The notes below the pieces were generated by a model that ran no database searches, was not told the origin of the DNA, and worked only from the letters and a program-made list of their open reading frames with translations. The translations under genes and the position numbers were made by a program. A DNA stretch of 64,000 nt from Flaveria trinervia (taxonomy: Eukaryota > Streptophyta > Magnoliopsida > Asterales > Asteraceae), in assembly GCA_025506515.1 (NCBI GenBank), contig JACCIX010000331.1:52680-116679 (forward strand), given 5' to 3'. Positions 9,601 to 20,929 of this stretch are shown piece by piece (the stretch's first letter is position 1; each line of letters starts with the position of its first letter).

Positions 9601-12431
9601 GAGGAAATTATTAGTTTAGGTTTGGGACCCAAGCCTTAACTGGCTTGGGTGACCCAGAGGAATCATACATTATGAACTTAACCCACTGTCCATTTGAGGG
9701 TGAGGGCATATCAGTCTTCTTATTGTTCTCATTATCAGACACTAGACTTGATTTTTCTTTCCATAAGCCAGTTTGGTGTAAGGCTTGTTTGTGACAAACA
9801 AACATTTGGCTTACGGTTTGAACTTTAGGTTCATTACTTCTTTTTGGTGGACTAATAGAACACCTTTTCAAAGAAATTTGTTTAGTATCATAAAGTTCAA
9901 TTTTCTTTCTTGGAGTCTGATAATAAGGACAATTAGAAGCCATGTGTCCTCTGTTTCCATAATTGTAGCATGTTCTACCTTCTACATTTTGGGAAATTGT
10001 CTTTGTGGGGAAGTGTGTGATACAGGTGTGACTTTAGTCTGGTTGGGTCTAGACACATCTTGTTTATATGTTTTTACTTCTTTAACAAAATTTATTGTCT
10101 AAACCTTTTTAACATCTTTAACCGTTTGTTTATTTGGACTGTGACGTGGAGCACGTGAATGGTTAACTGGTTTGTCATTTTGGGTTCAAAAATAGACATG
10201 TTTGAACCTGACTTTACATTAACCTTTTCAAATTGTTCTTCCAAATTCACAATATTCATCTTACCTTTAGATTTTAAAGTAGCATCCTTCTGTTTAGTGA
10301 CAGATTCCATCAGTTTATTCGTAGAGTCTGGATCACTAACTAGAGGAGTGAACACCACATGATCCTTGATTGGATTGTTATTTACTGGTCTACATTTAGC
10401 ATTTAATAAGATCTCATGTGGTGGTGGAACCACTTTGTAACCCAATCCCTCCCCGTTGATTCGTTCTTTCACTAAGTGTTGAACTATGTGAGAAGAACTG
10501 GTCCAACTGTGCAGTTTTTGTTTTAACGAGTTGACTTTGACTTCCAAATGCTTTTTTTCTTTCTTAGTTTCTTCCAGGGAGTTTAAATAGAACTTTATGT
10601 CATTGGCTTGATCAAAAGCAACAACCTCGGTTTCCCTTAGTTGTTTATTTAAAAGTTTTATTTTCTCTTTATAACTATGCTCATTTTGTTTTTAAATCCG
10701 ATTAGCTTCTGTGCACTATTGTAAGTCATTTACTAAGCTATCATTGTGGTCTAATAACCTAGCAAATTTTGAATCTATGCTTTCTCTAAATTTATTACAT
10801 TCATTACAAGTATGACTTTCAAAGAGTTGGTCTTTGGTACTTACCTATGAAGACTCGATTGAATCAGCCATCATAACAGAGTTTGACTGTTTGGGTGCTG
10901 GTGATTCTGAACATGTCGTTCTAGTTCTTCGTCAATCAGGCGATTGACCACATTCGCAGTATCTTCATTATCTAACATCACTAGTTTAACTGCTATTTCA
11001 CATTCATTTGAAGATTCATCATCCAAACCCTCGATATTGGTAATTTTTGATTCACCCGGGGACACAAAACTGAAGGTCCAATCCTGTCCTTCATCACCTT
11101 GAGTAGTGAAGGCCTTTGTCTCTTTGTTTGACGAGGTAGCTCCACTCGTGGATTTCTCTTGATGGTTGAAGGATGAGAATGATTCCCGTTACCTGTCTTT
11201 TTGGGCTTTACACATTCACGTTTGAAGTGTCCCTTTTCTCCATAGTTAAAATAGGTAAATTTGGTTTTGTCGAAACCAAAGGTAGTGTCTTTTATGGCTA
11301 TCAAGTTCTATCCAGTCTTCTTTACAAACTTTTTCGCTCTTCAGATAGCACTCGCCAAAACCCATATAATATCCATTCTCTCTAGTTCATTCTCGTCCAC
11401 CTGCTCGTAGTCTTCATCGGCCAGATGGCAATTACCGATCTTTCCTGCAACTAGATCATCATAAGAATGAATAACCACTGCTAGAAGGTCCATATGCTCC
11501 TTTGCAGCCTCCATAGTAATATTTCCAAGATTCTCGGTCTTCAACTTAGTAGCATTTGCTTCAGGTGCAATATATTGGGTACTACATGACCCTGACGTTT
11601 CAGATCCTGAAGCTGTAGTTTGAGAAAGAGCGATTGAACTATACACAAACGTTGTTTGAAGAGGTGCTCCTAAACTGGTTGAAGTGAAAGAGGAGTTATA
11701 AAGTGAAGGATTCTAGTCATAGGATCCTTTCTGTGACCTATACTTAATCCTTAGTTCCTCCTCCCTCAATTTCAGGATGAAGTCATTTATGTCTAGTTTC
11801 GCCAGTATATTGTTTTGTCCAAAGTTAGACACAAACGAGTCCCATTTCTCTAGCAAACCATCGGCAAAGCTTGACACTTTGTCTTCCATTGACTTTGTGA
11901 CCCCATGAGTGTGCATCTCACTCATTAGATGATAGAACCTGTCTATGACATCATCCAAGCTTTCTTTCCCTATTGAATAGAAGTTATCAAACTCCTTCTT
12001 CAAAGCCTTTGCTTTTAAGGTTTTCAATGTTGCATTCCCGTCGTATCATTTCTCTAAAGCTTCCCATAACTTCTTTGCCTGTCTGTTCTCAGAAAACTGA
12101 TGGAATATGTCTTTTGCTATTAATTGAGTCAACAGGCATACACCTTCTTTTCTGCATTATACTTTGCTTTCTAGCTGTCAGTCATACCTCCCAACGTTAA
12201 TTTAACACCATTAGCACCAACCGGCATACTATAACCAGTCTCAATGGATTCCCACAGGTTGGGATCAACTCCATTAATATAGATCTCAAATCGCTGCTTC
12301 CATTGTGAGTAATCATCTAATGTTATAAGTTTAGGTGGCTTATTATGATTCTCAATCTCATTTTCCAGAAGCAAAAGGTTTTGGATCCATGAGTCCCTAC
12401 CAACAGTAAACGTAAAGAATTGATCTTCCAT
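9601..12431 (-). pseudogene. C1 gag, long SIRE-type, zinc knuckles broken
   Basis: The likely start is the ATG at 12431 (MEDQFFTFTVGRDSW), giving a gag of over 900 codons, long as in SIRE elements. Recognisable parts: the N-terminal QWKQRFEIYINGVDPNLWESIE domain, a UBN2-like helical domain at 11713-12027 (FYHLMSEMHTHGV, LREEELRIKYRSQKGSY), a first CCHC knuckle at about 11215-11255 in which Cys positions read Tyr (FNYGEKGHFKREC), a coiled-coil-like middle, and a second knuckle near 9930-9975 reading CYNYG-N-RGHMASNC with another Cys to Tyr. Several stops and frameshifts separate these parts. Confidence 0.8.
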
Positions 12432-12961
12432 CCCTTTAACTTTGAACTTTAGAACTCAACTGATTTACTTGTGCGAATGGAACAAGTGTGAATGAGTCAA
12501 TCATGCGATTGGACTAATGCGGATGGCCAATGCGTATGACTCAGTTGTGCGTATGAAGGGTGCGAATGAATTCAATCGTGCGATTGAATTCAGTCATACT
12601 TATGGAGTGTGCGATTGGAGACGAGCGAATGGGGCTGTTCATTCGTACGAAAGAGGTGAGCGACTGAGTTCAATCGTGCGACTAGGAGGTGTGATTGAGT
12701 TTAGTCGTGCGATTGACTCAATCGTACGACTGAAGGCTGCTGTTTTTGCAAAATCGAAGGTTTTTGACACTTTGACACAAAAACACAATTTTTCAAGAAC
12801 CCTAATATGCCGTATGCTTAAAAACGTAAACTTTTAGACCTGGAGACGTCGAAAACACTGTTTTACTAAAAAAGGTGACTCTTTTGAATGAAAAACGTGA
12901 CTTTTACACCAACACTAATCGAATTACACGCAAAATCAAGAGCCAAGGATTTGATACAACT
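12432..12961 (-). other. C1 leader between 5' LTR and gag, with motif array
   Basis: About 530 bases without a gene. 12470-12735 is an array of GTGCGATTGA, GTGCGACTGA and CGTACGACTGAAG units, related to those in the C1 LTR and the Ty3 LTRs. Just left of the LTR end the - strand reads GTTGTATCAAATCC (about 12947-12960), a decayed version of the tRNA-Met primer-binding site. Confidence 0.65.
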
Positions 12962-13855
12962 TGTTAGGGACCGAGTACATACGGAGTACTAACTAATAAT
13001 GCGTGAAACCAGATCAAATAGTGCAGAATCCTATTTGATTGGCAATGTAATCAGTGAGAATGCAGTTCAGATCAATCTAACGATTAAAGAAATGTTAACA
13101 ATGATTACAACAGGATCAACTGCGAACTATGAAGTTGGAACAAGCTCTAACTGATAATGCGTGAAACCAGATCAAATAGTGCGGAATTCTATTTGATTGG
13201 CAATCCGATCAGTGAGAACGCAATTCAGATCAACCTAACAATTAAAGAAACGTTAAGAACGATTAGAACAGGATCAACTGCGAACTATGAAGTTGGAACA
13301 AGTTCTCTAGAGTCTCTGACGGCTAGGGTACGAATATAAGTCGAAATTCTTCAAGTGTCTTGTTTTTCCACGAATTAAGTTGTATTTATAGGTTAGGGTT
13401 TGTCAATCGTACGACTGAACCATTAGCATGGTTTAGTCGTGCGACTGAATCTTGCGATTGATTCATACGCACGACTGAAGGTTCAGTCGTGCGATTGAGT
13501 CAATCTTATGTCTCAATCATGCGACTGATCCAGTCTCCTGGTTCAGTCGTGCGACTGGTCCATTAGCATGAAGTATTCATGTGTATGGTCCATTAGCATG
13601 GTCCATTCGCATGAAGACTTCATACGATTAAGTTTGAACATGTTTTCTCAATCATTATTGACTAAGAACTATGTACGATAACCTCAAACCTATATATTTA
13701 GTTCAATATGCTTTATTACACAATAAACAATGAAACATTAAACATTATAAGCATCAATCACATATTGTATTTCATTTAACTCATTCATTACATATATGTA
13801 AGACATGACATACATTTTACATTAAGCTCCTAAACTAGGTACATATGTATCAACA
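12962..13855 (-). repeat. C1 5' LTR
   Basis: TG...CA ends at 12962 and 13855, flanked on the right by the TSD AGAAG. It carries a 158-bp tandem duplication, CGACTGAA/GCGACTG motifs at 13405-13625, and a TATATA core (- strand, about 13689-13698) that could be the promoter. It is 894 bases long because of the duplication. Confidence 0.9.
12991..13306. repeat. 158-bp tandem duplication in C1 5' LTR
   Basis: Units 12991-13148 and 13149-13306, both starting AACT[A/G]ATAATGCGTGAAACC and ending GTTGGAACAAG[C/T]TCT. The left LTR of C1 has one unit only. The units differ at several bases. Confidence 0.9.
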
Positions 13856-13860
13856 AGAAG

Positions 13861-13937
13861 AGATGATACAACATTACCCATGCTTGTTCAAGGAATAACA
13901 GGTTTCAGGGATGAAACTTAAATAAGGGGGGTGGACT
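13861..13937 (+). other. G1 3' tail and polypurine tract
   Basis: G1 sequence resumes after C1 (AGATGATACAACATT...). The polypurine tract AAATAAGGGGGGTGGACT precedes the LTR at 13938. G2 has the equivalent TTTAAGGGGGGTGGACT before 46830. Confidence 0.85.
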
Positions 13938-15430
13938 TGTCACAACCGGTTATTTAGAGTCCAAGAAAGAAAGAATAAAGTGAAGAAAAAAGAAAGAAAA
14001 TATATTTTACCCAAGTTGAGGGGTAAAAAAGTGTCAAAAGGACAAAAATGTTTAAAAGTGGGTCTAAAGTGGGCATGGCCGCCCACTCTCCTCTTACAAC
14101 ATCCAGATCTTCAGATTTTTAGAGAGAGAGAAAGAAAAGAGAAGAACTCTCAGTTTTAGAAAGAAGAACAAGAACAAATTCGAATTCAAGGTAAGAATTC
14201 ATGGTTTTATGGTGTTCTTAACTGGTTATGTCTTCGAGTTTATGCTCATGTGTGTTGTGTGTGTTCGGTTGTATGTTTTTAGTGGGTTTCTAGGCAGTTG
14301 AACTCAATTGTAGACGAGTTTGGAAGAAGCCATACTCAAGAGCTGCAAAGGTGAGTTCTAGAACCCCTCTTTTTTACTTGTTTTAACTGTTTTGGGGCTG
14401 GAAATGCATGAATGTATGTTTTTATAAAACTGGGTTTCATACCTGTATGTTTGAATGTGTGTATAATGCAGGTATGTTGTGATTGTGGGCTATGTTCATG
14501 TTTGATGATGTTATGGTTGTGTTCCTAAGGCTTAGAATGCATGATTTAAACTTAGCATATGATAGATGAGATTTTGGGATTGAATCTGATGATAAGTGTG
14601 CCCTGGGCTGCTCATGAGCCCAAACAGTAGTTCATACGCCTAAGTTTAGAAAAACTGCTTAAGTGTGAACAAATTCGGATAAAGAAATGTGGATGAGAAA
14701 GTCAATGCGGATGTGAAAGTCAATGCGGATGAGTAAGTCATGCGAATGAACAAATGCGGATGAGTAAGTCATGCGAATGAACAAATGCTGATGAGTAAGT
14801 TATGCGAATGAACAAATACAGATGAATAAAGTTAATGCGGATGAACAAATGCAGATGAGTAAGTTCATGCGACTGAACAAATGTGGATGAGTAAAGTCAA
14901 TGCGGATAAACAAATGTGGATGAGTAAGTTCATGCGACTGAACAAATGCGGATGAACAAAGTTAATGCGGATGAACAAATGTGGTTGAGTAAGTTCATGC
15001 GGCTGAACAAATAAGGATGAACAAAGTTAATGCGGATGAACAAATGCGGATGGGCATTGACAAATGCGGATGAGTAAAAGAAATGCAGATGAATAAAAAG
15101 GGAAATGCGGATGAACAAAAAGGAAATGCGGATGAACACTTATAATATCTTTTGACTTTTTGGGGAAAGTGAAATGTAGGCTTTGACTTGGGAGGTTCCC
15201 GGGGGTTCATGTAAGCTGACTTTTGAGGTCATAGATGATGTGATGGGCATTGTATGATGATGTTATGATGTATGATTGATGCTTATGCATGATGGTATGT
15301 ATGATGTATGTTATGTATGTATGATGTCATGTATGATGATGTTGACTGTGTATGATGATGTTCCTTACATTGTATGTTTATTTTCCCATGTTTTTACGTT
15401 GAATATTAATGAATGAAATGAAAGTATTAT
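13938..15430 (+). repeat. G1 3' LTR, left part
   Basis: Starts TGTCACAACCGG after the polypurine tract and matches the 5' LTR from 14301 on. It includes two donor-like sites (GTAAGA at 14191 and GTGAGT at 14351), an acceptor-like TTTCTAGGCAG ending 14297, the TGCG array and the TATGATG stretch. It is interrupted at 15430 by G2 and continues at 49044. Confidence 0.9.
14665..15140 (+). repeat. TGCG short-repeat array in G1 3' LTR
   Basis: The same degenerate units as at 355-835, with differences in unit number and order. Confidence 0.85.
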
Positions 15431-16034
15431 TGTAACACCCGGTTATTTCTTAAAAAGAAAAGGAAGAACAAGAGGTTGAAGAATAAAAGAAAGAAAAGCG
15501 ATAAGGTCCAAGTGGAGGGACTAAAAGTGTCCAAAAGGACAAAATCTTTCAAAAGTTGGTGTAAAGGTGGGCATGGCCGCCCACCTTCCCTTCACATCAT
15601 TCTTTCACTTTGGTTTTAGAGGAGAGAGGGAAGAGAGCAGAACTTCGGGTTTTGAAGAAGAGGAAAAGAAGAAATCGAATTCAAGGTAAGAATTCATGGT
15701 TTTTATGTGTTTATGACGGGTTTTACCCCGGTTATATGCTCATGTGCTTATGTGTTTGTGTATGTGCTCGGGTGTGTGTGTTTGGTGGTGTTTTTAGGTG
15801 TTTGAACTCGGTTGCAAAAGGGTTAGAAAGGAAGAGACACCCACGTTGCATCAGGTGAGTTCTAGACCCCGATTTTTACTTGTTTTAAACTCTCTTTGGG
15901 GCTGAAAATGTATTAAAACGATTTTCAAAGTTTATGTATGTTTACCCGTATGTATTATGCATGTTGGATGTTAATTCTTGAATGCTTGTAGGTTATTCAT
16001 GTTTAGAATAGCCATATTAAGCTTAGAACAGATG
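15431..16034 (+). repeat. G2 5' LTR, left part
   Basis: Matches the G2 3' LTR from 46830. Contains donor GTAAG at 15686, acceptor TTTTTAG ending 15797, a 57-base putative exon and donor CAG/GTGAGT at 15855. It stops at ACAGATG (16034), where G3 begins. Its last 255 bases recur right of G3. Confidence 0.88.
15780..16034 (+). repeat. 255-bp host segment duplicated on both sides of G3 (left copy)
   Basis: GTTTGGTGGTG... to ...AGAACAGATG, repeated at 39072-39326 with the same length and about 15 differences by eye. The left copy is closer than the right copy to the matching part of the G2 3' LTR (47181-47434). Confidence 0.85.
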
Positions 16035-16406
16035 ATCCGTCACCACAAGGTTCGTCAATTAACGTGATTATCCGTTAACTCTTCTTTGATCGTTCATTCC
16101 TCTCTTTATTTATTCCTTATGTCGATATCATACTTGTTTTATTGTCTTTGTGCTTGTGTTTCTTTCGTGAACGTGTGCTATGCTTAAAACTTTTACAAAC
16201 TTCCATCGTTGATATTACTAAAAATATCATTTTTATATAAAATTATTGTCATTAATAAAACCATTTTTAAGTGCCAATTAACATTAAATATATTCCTAAC
16301 ATTAATATAACAAACACTTTTAAATTCGTTTTCAACCGAAACAAACTTTGGGAACTCGGGGCGAAGTGCAAGGACTAAAATTGACATTTTGCAAAATTGG
16401 GATGGG

Positions 16407-16414
16407 TATAAAAA
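16407..16414 (+). promoter_or_regulatory. G3 LTR TATA box
   Basis: TATAAAAA in the context GATGGGTATAAAAACCCC. Repeated at 36836-36843 in the 3' LTR. A (CTT)n-rich leader typical of plant 5' UTRs follows about 30 bases later. Confidence 0.7.
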
Positions 16415-16566
16415 CCCCATTCCTAGCCATTCTTCCTCACTTCATCTTCTTCTTCTTCATTCTTCTCCACTTCACATCTTCTTCATCTTACACCAAAACC
16501 ACCCCGTTTTGTCTCGTTTTTTGTCGTCTAGACTTCATCTACAACCTAGTCTACTCCATCCTTGCA

Positions 16567-18244
16567 GGTAGACGACATTGGTTGTCCCTTTCTTGCTTGT
16601 TTTACTGCTGTCCATTTCTAGGGTTTCGGGTGTTCAGGTCAACCCGAACACAAGAGGTTGTGTGGGTGCGTGTGATGTCTTTCTGCTTGTGTTTCTTGTT
16701 TGTGTGTGTTTGTAGTGTGTTTCTGGAGATCCTTGTTGTGTAAAACTCGTGCTCGGGGCAGCCGAAGGCTGCTCTACACTTCAGCTGTTGTGAACCTGCA
16801 GTTCAGGCGACTGGGTATATCATGCGACTGAGCCGTGCGACTGGGTGAGTCATGCGACTGAGTCATTCGGGCGACTGAGTCGTGCGACTTGGGATGTCAT
16901 GCGACTGAGTCGTGTGATCGAATGAATGTGTGGGATTGAGTCAATGCGGAGAATGATGTTGCGATTGACTCAATGTGGATGAATGTTGTGTGCGATTGAG
17001 TCATGCGAACGAATGGATGTATGTGATTGTGAAAGCGTCGCACGACTGAAGGCCAATCGTACGAATGAAGGTTCAGTCGTACGAATGAAGCTGATTCGTA
17101 CGAATGAAGGTTGATTCATGCGTATGGAGGTTAAGTCGTGCGATTGGGTGTTGTGTGGTATGACTGAATACCAGCCGTGCGAATGAAGGTCCAATTGTAC
17201 AAATGAAGCTGATTCGTACGATTGAAGGTTGATTCGTACGAATGGAGTGTTGAGTCGAGTGTCTGGTCCTGTTATGTAACTAATGATGCTGTGTGTGTGA
17301 ATTCCCTTCTTGAATGTCATATGATCATAAGGTAACATCAATACAAGTGTCATTGCGTGACCACAAAGATTAAAGTCAACGCTATCAACATGCATATACT
17401 ATTTCAATTTAAATCAACCTAACATTTTACAATTATCAACAACCCAATTGGGATTACAAATATTTAACAAGTACTTTCTCTTATAACAATGGGATCTTTA
17501 CACAAATTTCATTGGCAATGACGACTCCTTCCGGTACTTGGATCTACATAAGATCTGATACGTGTGTCCGCTTGCGTGTGTTACCCACGACCGAACCGAT
17601 ACAACCCGAATCGACCGAACATTACGATATGCTTTATACATATCATTAATGCTTAACAATAACTGTCAATAGGTGTTTGACCGTTCTTTGCATACTACAC
17701 TTGGGAACTTTGATCATACATACTTATCACCTAACAAGTGACTTTCGTGGCCCCTTTTTATGCTTATACTACTTTTCAATCATTTACAAACATGGGGGAA
17801 AGTATGCTCACCCGTTTTCTATGCTGTACAACTTACATACGATTTACATACTTGGAATCAACGTGCTACTGTTTTGTGAGTACTTATCGGATACATGCTT
17901 GAGTCTGCTGTGTGGTTCTTTCTTACAACCATTTAATTCCAGTGTGGAACCAACGGATAGGTATTGGTAGTACTACTTGGGTTGACACCCCCACCCTCGT
18001 TGTTGGTATACTAGTTAGTACCAACAGTCGCCAGGAACGGGCCTTGGGTGAATATATTCCAACAAGATTCTTTGTGTAAGTCATTAGGTTTGGTTGTTAA
18101 GCTCAGGTCATGTGATTTTTCTTACTTATAACTGTATGCACGGTATTCCGCAACAAACTATTATACAGCATCAATTACTTATTTACTTTTAAACCTATGA
18201 GCTCACCAACAATTTTGTTGACCATTTTGAGCATATCTTTTCAG
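16567..18244 (+). other. Predicted LTR leader intron of G3
   Basis: CTTGCAG/GTAGAC at 16566/16567 is donor-like, and ATATCTTTTCAG ending 18244 is a good acceptor. The same sites are in the 3' LTR (about 36986 and 38695). The TGCGACTGA array lies between them, as in G1 and G2. Motif-based prediction only. Confidence 0.35.
16800..17260 (+). repeat. TGCGACTGA motif array in G3 5' LTR
   Basis: Units such as CATGCGACTGAG, CGTGCGACTGGG, TCGTACGAATGAAGG and CACGACTGAAGG, some forming CAGTCG/CGACTG inverted pairs. The counterpart at 37220-37725 has extra TGCGGATGAATGTTGTG units (37378-37460). Confidence 0.85.
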
Positions 18245-18624
18245 GTGATCATGCTAACTGAAGATCTAGGTGGCTGCCTTAGAGGAGACCCTAGGATGCA
18301 TTTTGTGGCTAAACATTGTCTTTTGAAAACATTTGTATTAATCTATTTCGAACAACATTATACTTTTGTAAACTTGTTCCCAGGTTATGGGATTGCATAC
18401 AATGTTATCATCTTTGTTTATGTGATTCATGTATCATGTTTATGCTTATGGCTATGTTGTCATGAATATTGACTAATCACGACACAAGTCCCCTTGTTGT
18501 CGGGTGTCATCATGACACGCTTGTCATCATTTATTATATTACATCTTTATCGTTTACCATGTGTTATGACGATCCCGTCTCGTTACATCCCTGTGTTTCC
18601 GCTCTTAGCGGCGGTGTGACAGAC

Positions 18625-18637
18625 TGGTATCAGAGCC
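18625..18637 (+). promoter_or_regulatory. G3 primer-binding site (tRNA-Met)
   Basis: TGGTATCAGAGCC three bases after the LTR end. Confidence 0.9.
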
Positions 18638-19216
18638 ATTGGTTATAGAGAATTAGGCAATTCACTTGACCTAGACTATAACCTAGGAACCTTCATTTAG
18701 ATTTGCATGCTAGTGCTGTGTGCATTTTATATCTCATGTATGTGTTCCTCCTTGCTTGATTCGTTTATCTATCTGTTTTGTGATCTTTTCACCCTATGAG
18801 AGAGCCCTTGTGCTCACACCTTATGGGATGCTTTTATTGGATCTTGCGTTCCCTCGCGCGCCGAGTTAGTTTATCACCCGGGTATTAACCCGAAGAGATC
18901 TCCACAGATCATGCTAATGTGCTTGACCTTGGACACTAAGATTTACCCTGAGGAGGTTATGTCTGAAACCTCGAAAGAGGAGGAGATAGACAACCTTCGC
19001 TAGACTAACGTGATACTATGCATGGGTTGCAATTATTATGGTGGATTATTGTTGGGACATTATCAATTCATGGTGTGAGAATTACATGACTTGTATGCGA
19101 TGTGTGGTAACCACAAGTGTGATATCAACTTGGAATGCTAAATTTTGATGAGTGGTATGGATTATATGTTTTGAAATGGTTAAAGCTTATGTGTTTACTG
19201 CTTCTATGATTAGAAA
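18638..19216 (+). other. G3 untranslated leader
   Basis: About 580 bases between the primer-binding site and gag. No gene or repeat is seen; the small frame at 19152 overlaps gag in another frame and is a shadow. Confidence 0.6.
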
Positions 19217-20442
19217 ATGCCACATCGAAGAGTTACCCGCAGCAATAGTGGCGGAAGTGAAGCCCCGAGGGGCAGAGGCAGAGGTAGGGGTAGAGCACCA
19301 AGAACAAATGATGGCCCTGCCAGCAACAATCAAGGGACAAGAAACGTTGATGTGGCAGCTCTGATCGCTCAACAGCTGGCCGCACTGATCCCGACTATTG
19401 TGGCCCAAGTGAGTGATGCTCTTCAAAATCCCCACCTCCATGGGTTGGTGGCAATGATAATGAGGATAGTGGGAACTTGACTGGGAACGAAAGCAATCAG
19501 GAGACCGGGAATGGTGGTACAGCCGGTAATAAGACTGGGGTTGTTAATACTAGAAGGGGGTGTTCATACAAAGAGTTTGTGGCCTGCAAACCTAAAGAGT
19601 TTGATGGCAAAGGTGGAGCGATAGCCCTGACCAGATGGCTTGAGAAAATTGAGTTAGTGATTGACATCAGCGAGTGCCTCAACAGCCAGAAAATCAAGTA
19701 TGCCACGTGCTCACTACAGGGCAAGGCACTAACTTGGTGGAACACTTAGATATAGGCTAGGGGAAGAGAATCGGCGATGCAGATGTCATGGGACGAGTTT
19801 AAAGCCTTGATCACTGAGGAATACTGCCCCCTCAACGAGATGCAGAAACTAGAGCATGAATTCTGGAATCATGCTATGGTGGGGGCTGGGCACGCCGCTT
19901 ACACTGATCATGTTCATGAGTTGGCAAGATCGGTCCCACATCTGGTCACTCCGGAATCAAAGAGGATCGAGAGGTACATTTGGGGACTTGTGCCTCAAAT
20001 CAGGGCAATGGTAACAACAGCTGCTCCCCCTACGATTCAGAGCGCAATTCTGAAGGCTGGTGCTCTAACTGATGAGATGGTGAGAACGGGGGTATTGGGA
20101 AGGGGAGCAGAGAAGAGAAAGGATGTTGGGGAAACGAGCCGGTCGAGTTTTTGGAAATTTGATAAAAGGGCCAAGACAACCAGAAACTTTGTGGCCATGA
20201 CGCAGGGCAGGAGAGAGTATGTAGGGCCGCACCCCAAATGTGATAGGTGCAATTTCCATCATCCCCTAGCAGTGTCATGCCGGGTGTGCGCGAACTGTAG
20301 ACGCCCGAGGCATCTAGCGAAAGAGTGCAGAACAGCGCCGAACTTGGTGGCACCAGTCAACGCGGTTAACTCCGTTAGGAATGCCAGGGGATATTATGAG
20401 TGTGGAAGCCCTGATCACTATAGAACATGTGCCCTAGACTGA
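19217..20442 (+). pseudogene. G3 gag
   Basis: Starts at the ATG at 19217 (MPHRRVTRSNSGG), followed by an Arg-Gly-rich tract (RGRGRGRGRAPR) and a hydrophobic helix (AALIAQQLAALIPTIVAQV). A stop or frameshift near 19480 separates it from the Retrotrans_gag domain (19477-19749; CKPKEFDGKGGA, TRWLEKIE, GKALTWWNT), and a TAG at 19747 from the C-terminal half (19777-20442). That half has a CCHC knuckle (CANCRRPRHLAKEC, about 20289-20330) and a degenerate second one (YECGSPDHYRTC, near 20398-20433). The polyprotein breaks after ALD at 20442. Confidence 0.85.
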
Positions 20443-20589
20443 ATCAGGCACCGGGTCAACAAGGGAACAACCAGCAACTGGTGATGGCCATAGCTGGAAA
20501 TCAAGCCCAGGAAATCAAGGGTATACAGCTCAGGGACGTGCATTCGTCATTGGAGCCAACGATGCACGTCAGGCCCCGAATGTCGTCAC

Positions 20590-20929
20590 GGGTACGCACT
20601 TACTCAATAATCACTTCGCATCTATATGGTTTGATACTGGAGCAGACATAGTTTTATATCTTCTGAGTTTGTGCAATTGCTTGATTTGAGTCCTAGTAGG
20701 CTAGAAACTAGCTACTCCATAGAAATGGCCAACGGTAGGGTTGTTCAGGCTGATGAAATTATTAGAAAGTGCTCATTGATACTGGAGGACCATGCCTTCG
20801 ATATATACTTGATACCGTTTGAGTTAGGAAGTTTCGACGTGATTGTGGGAATGGATTGGTTGTCGAAACACGAACCTGAGATTGTCTGTCGTGAAAAGTG
20901 GTACGAATCCCCATGCCAAACGGGGAGGT
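20590..20929 (+). pseudogene. G3 protease, split by S1
   Basis: The active-site region near 20625-20650 reads FDTGAD in one frame but is frameshifted against its surroundings. 20671-20929 keeps the body of the domain (YSIEMANGRVVQADEI, FDVIVGMDWLSKHEPEIVC). S1 is inserted right after TGRL at 20929 with TSD GAGGT; the G3 reading continues at 33430. Confidence 0.85.

Larger units (their letters stand above)
5384..13855 (-). mobile_element. C1: SIRE-type Ty1/copia retrotransposon inserted in G1 pol
   Basis: Complete insertion bounded by TG (5384) and CA (13855) and a 5-bp TSD, AGAAG, at 5379-5383 and 13856-13860. G1 sequence rejoins exactly across it when compared with the G2 relative at about 46762. 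In - orientation the order is 5' LTR (right), leader, gag, protease, integrase, RT, RNase H, 3' LTR (left), which is the copia order. It belongs to the same subfamily as C2 but lacks the third ORF that C2 keeps. All ORFs are broken by stops and frameshifts. Confidence 0.92.
16035..18621 (+). repeat. G3 5' LTR
   Basis: Aligns from ATCCGTCACC with the 3' LTR and ends GTGTGACA. It holds a TATA box (16407), a pyrimidine-rich leader, a motif array (16800-17260) and an acceptor-like site at 18244. Open frames inside it (16193-18472) recur in the 3' LTR because they are LTR sequence and are not supported as genes. Confidence 0.9.

Noticed and set aside
13938..15430. Host gene leader with exons, suggested by purine-rich leader and GTAAGA donor
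   Set aside because: The same sequence is repeated at the other end of G1 and in related form in G2, so it is LTR sequence; the splice sites are kept as a finding about the LTR.
17677..18472. Open frames in the G3 LTR with hydrophobic segments, repeated at 38143-38568
   Set aside because: They recur because both lie in LTR copies; they have no family resemblance, sit in untranslated LTR sequence, and the frame differs between copies by indels.
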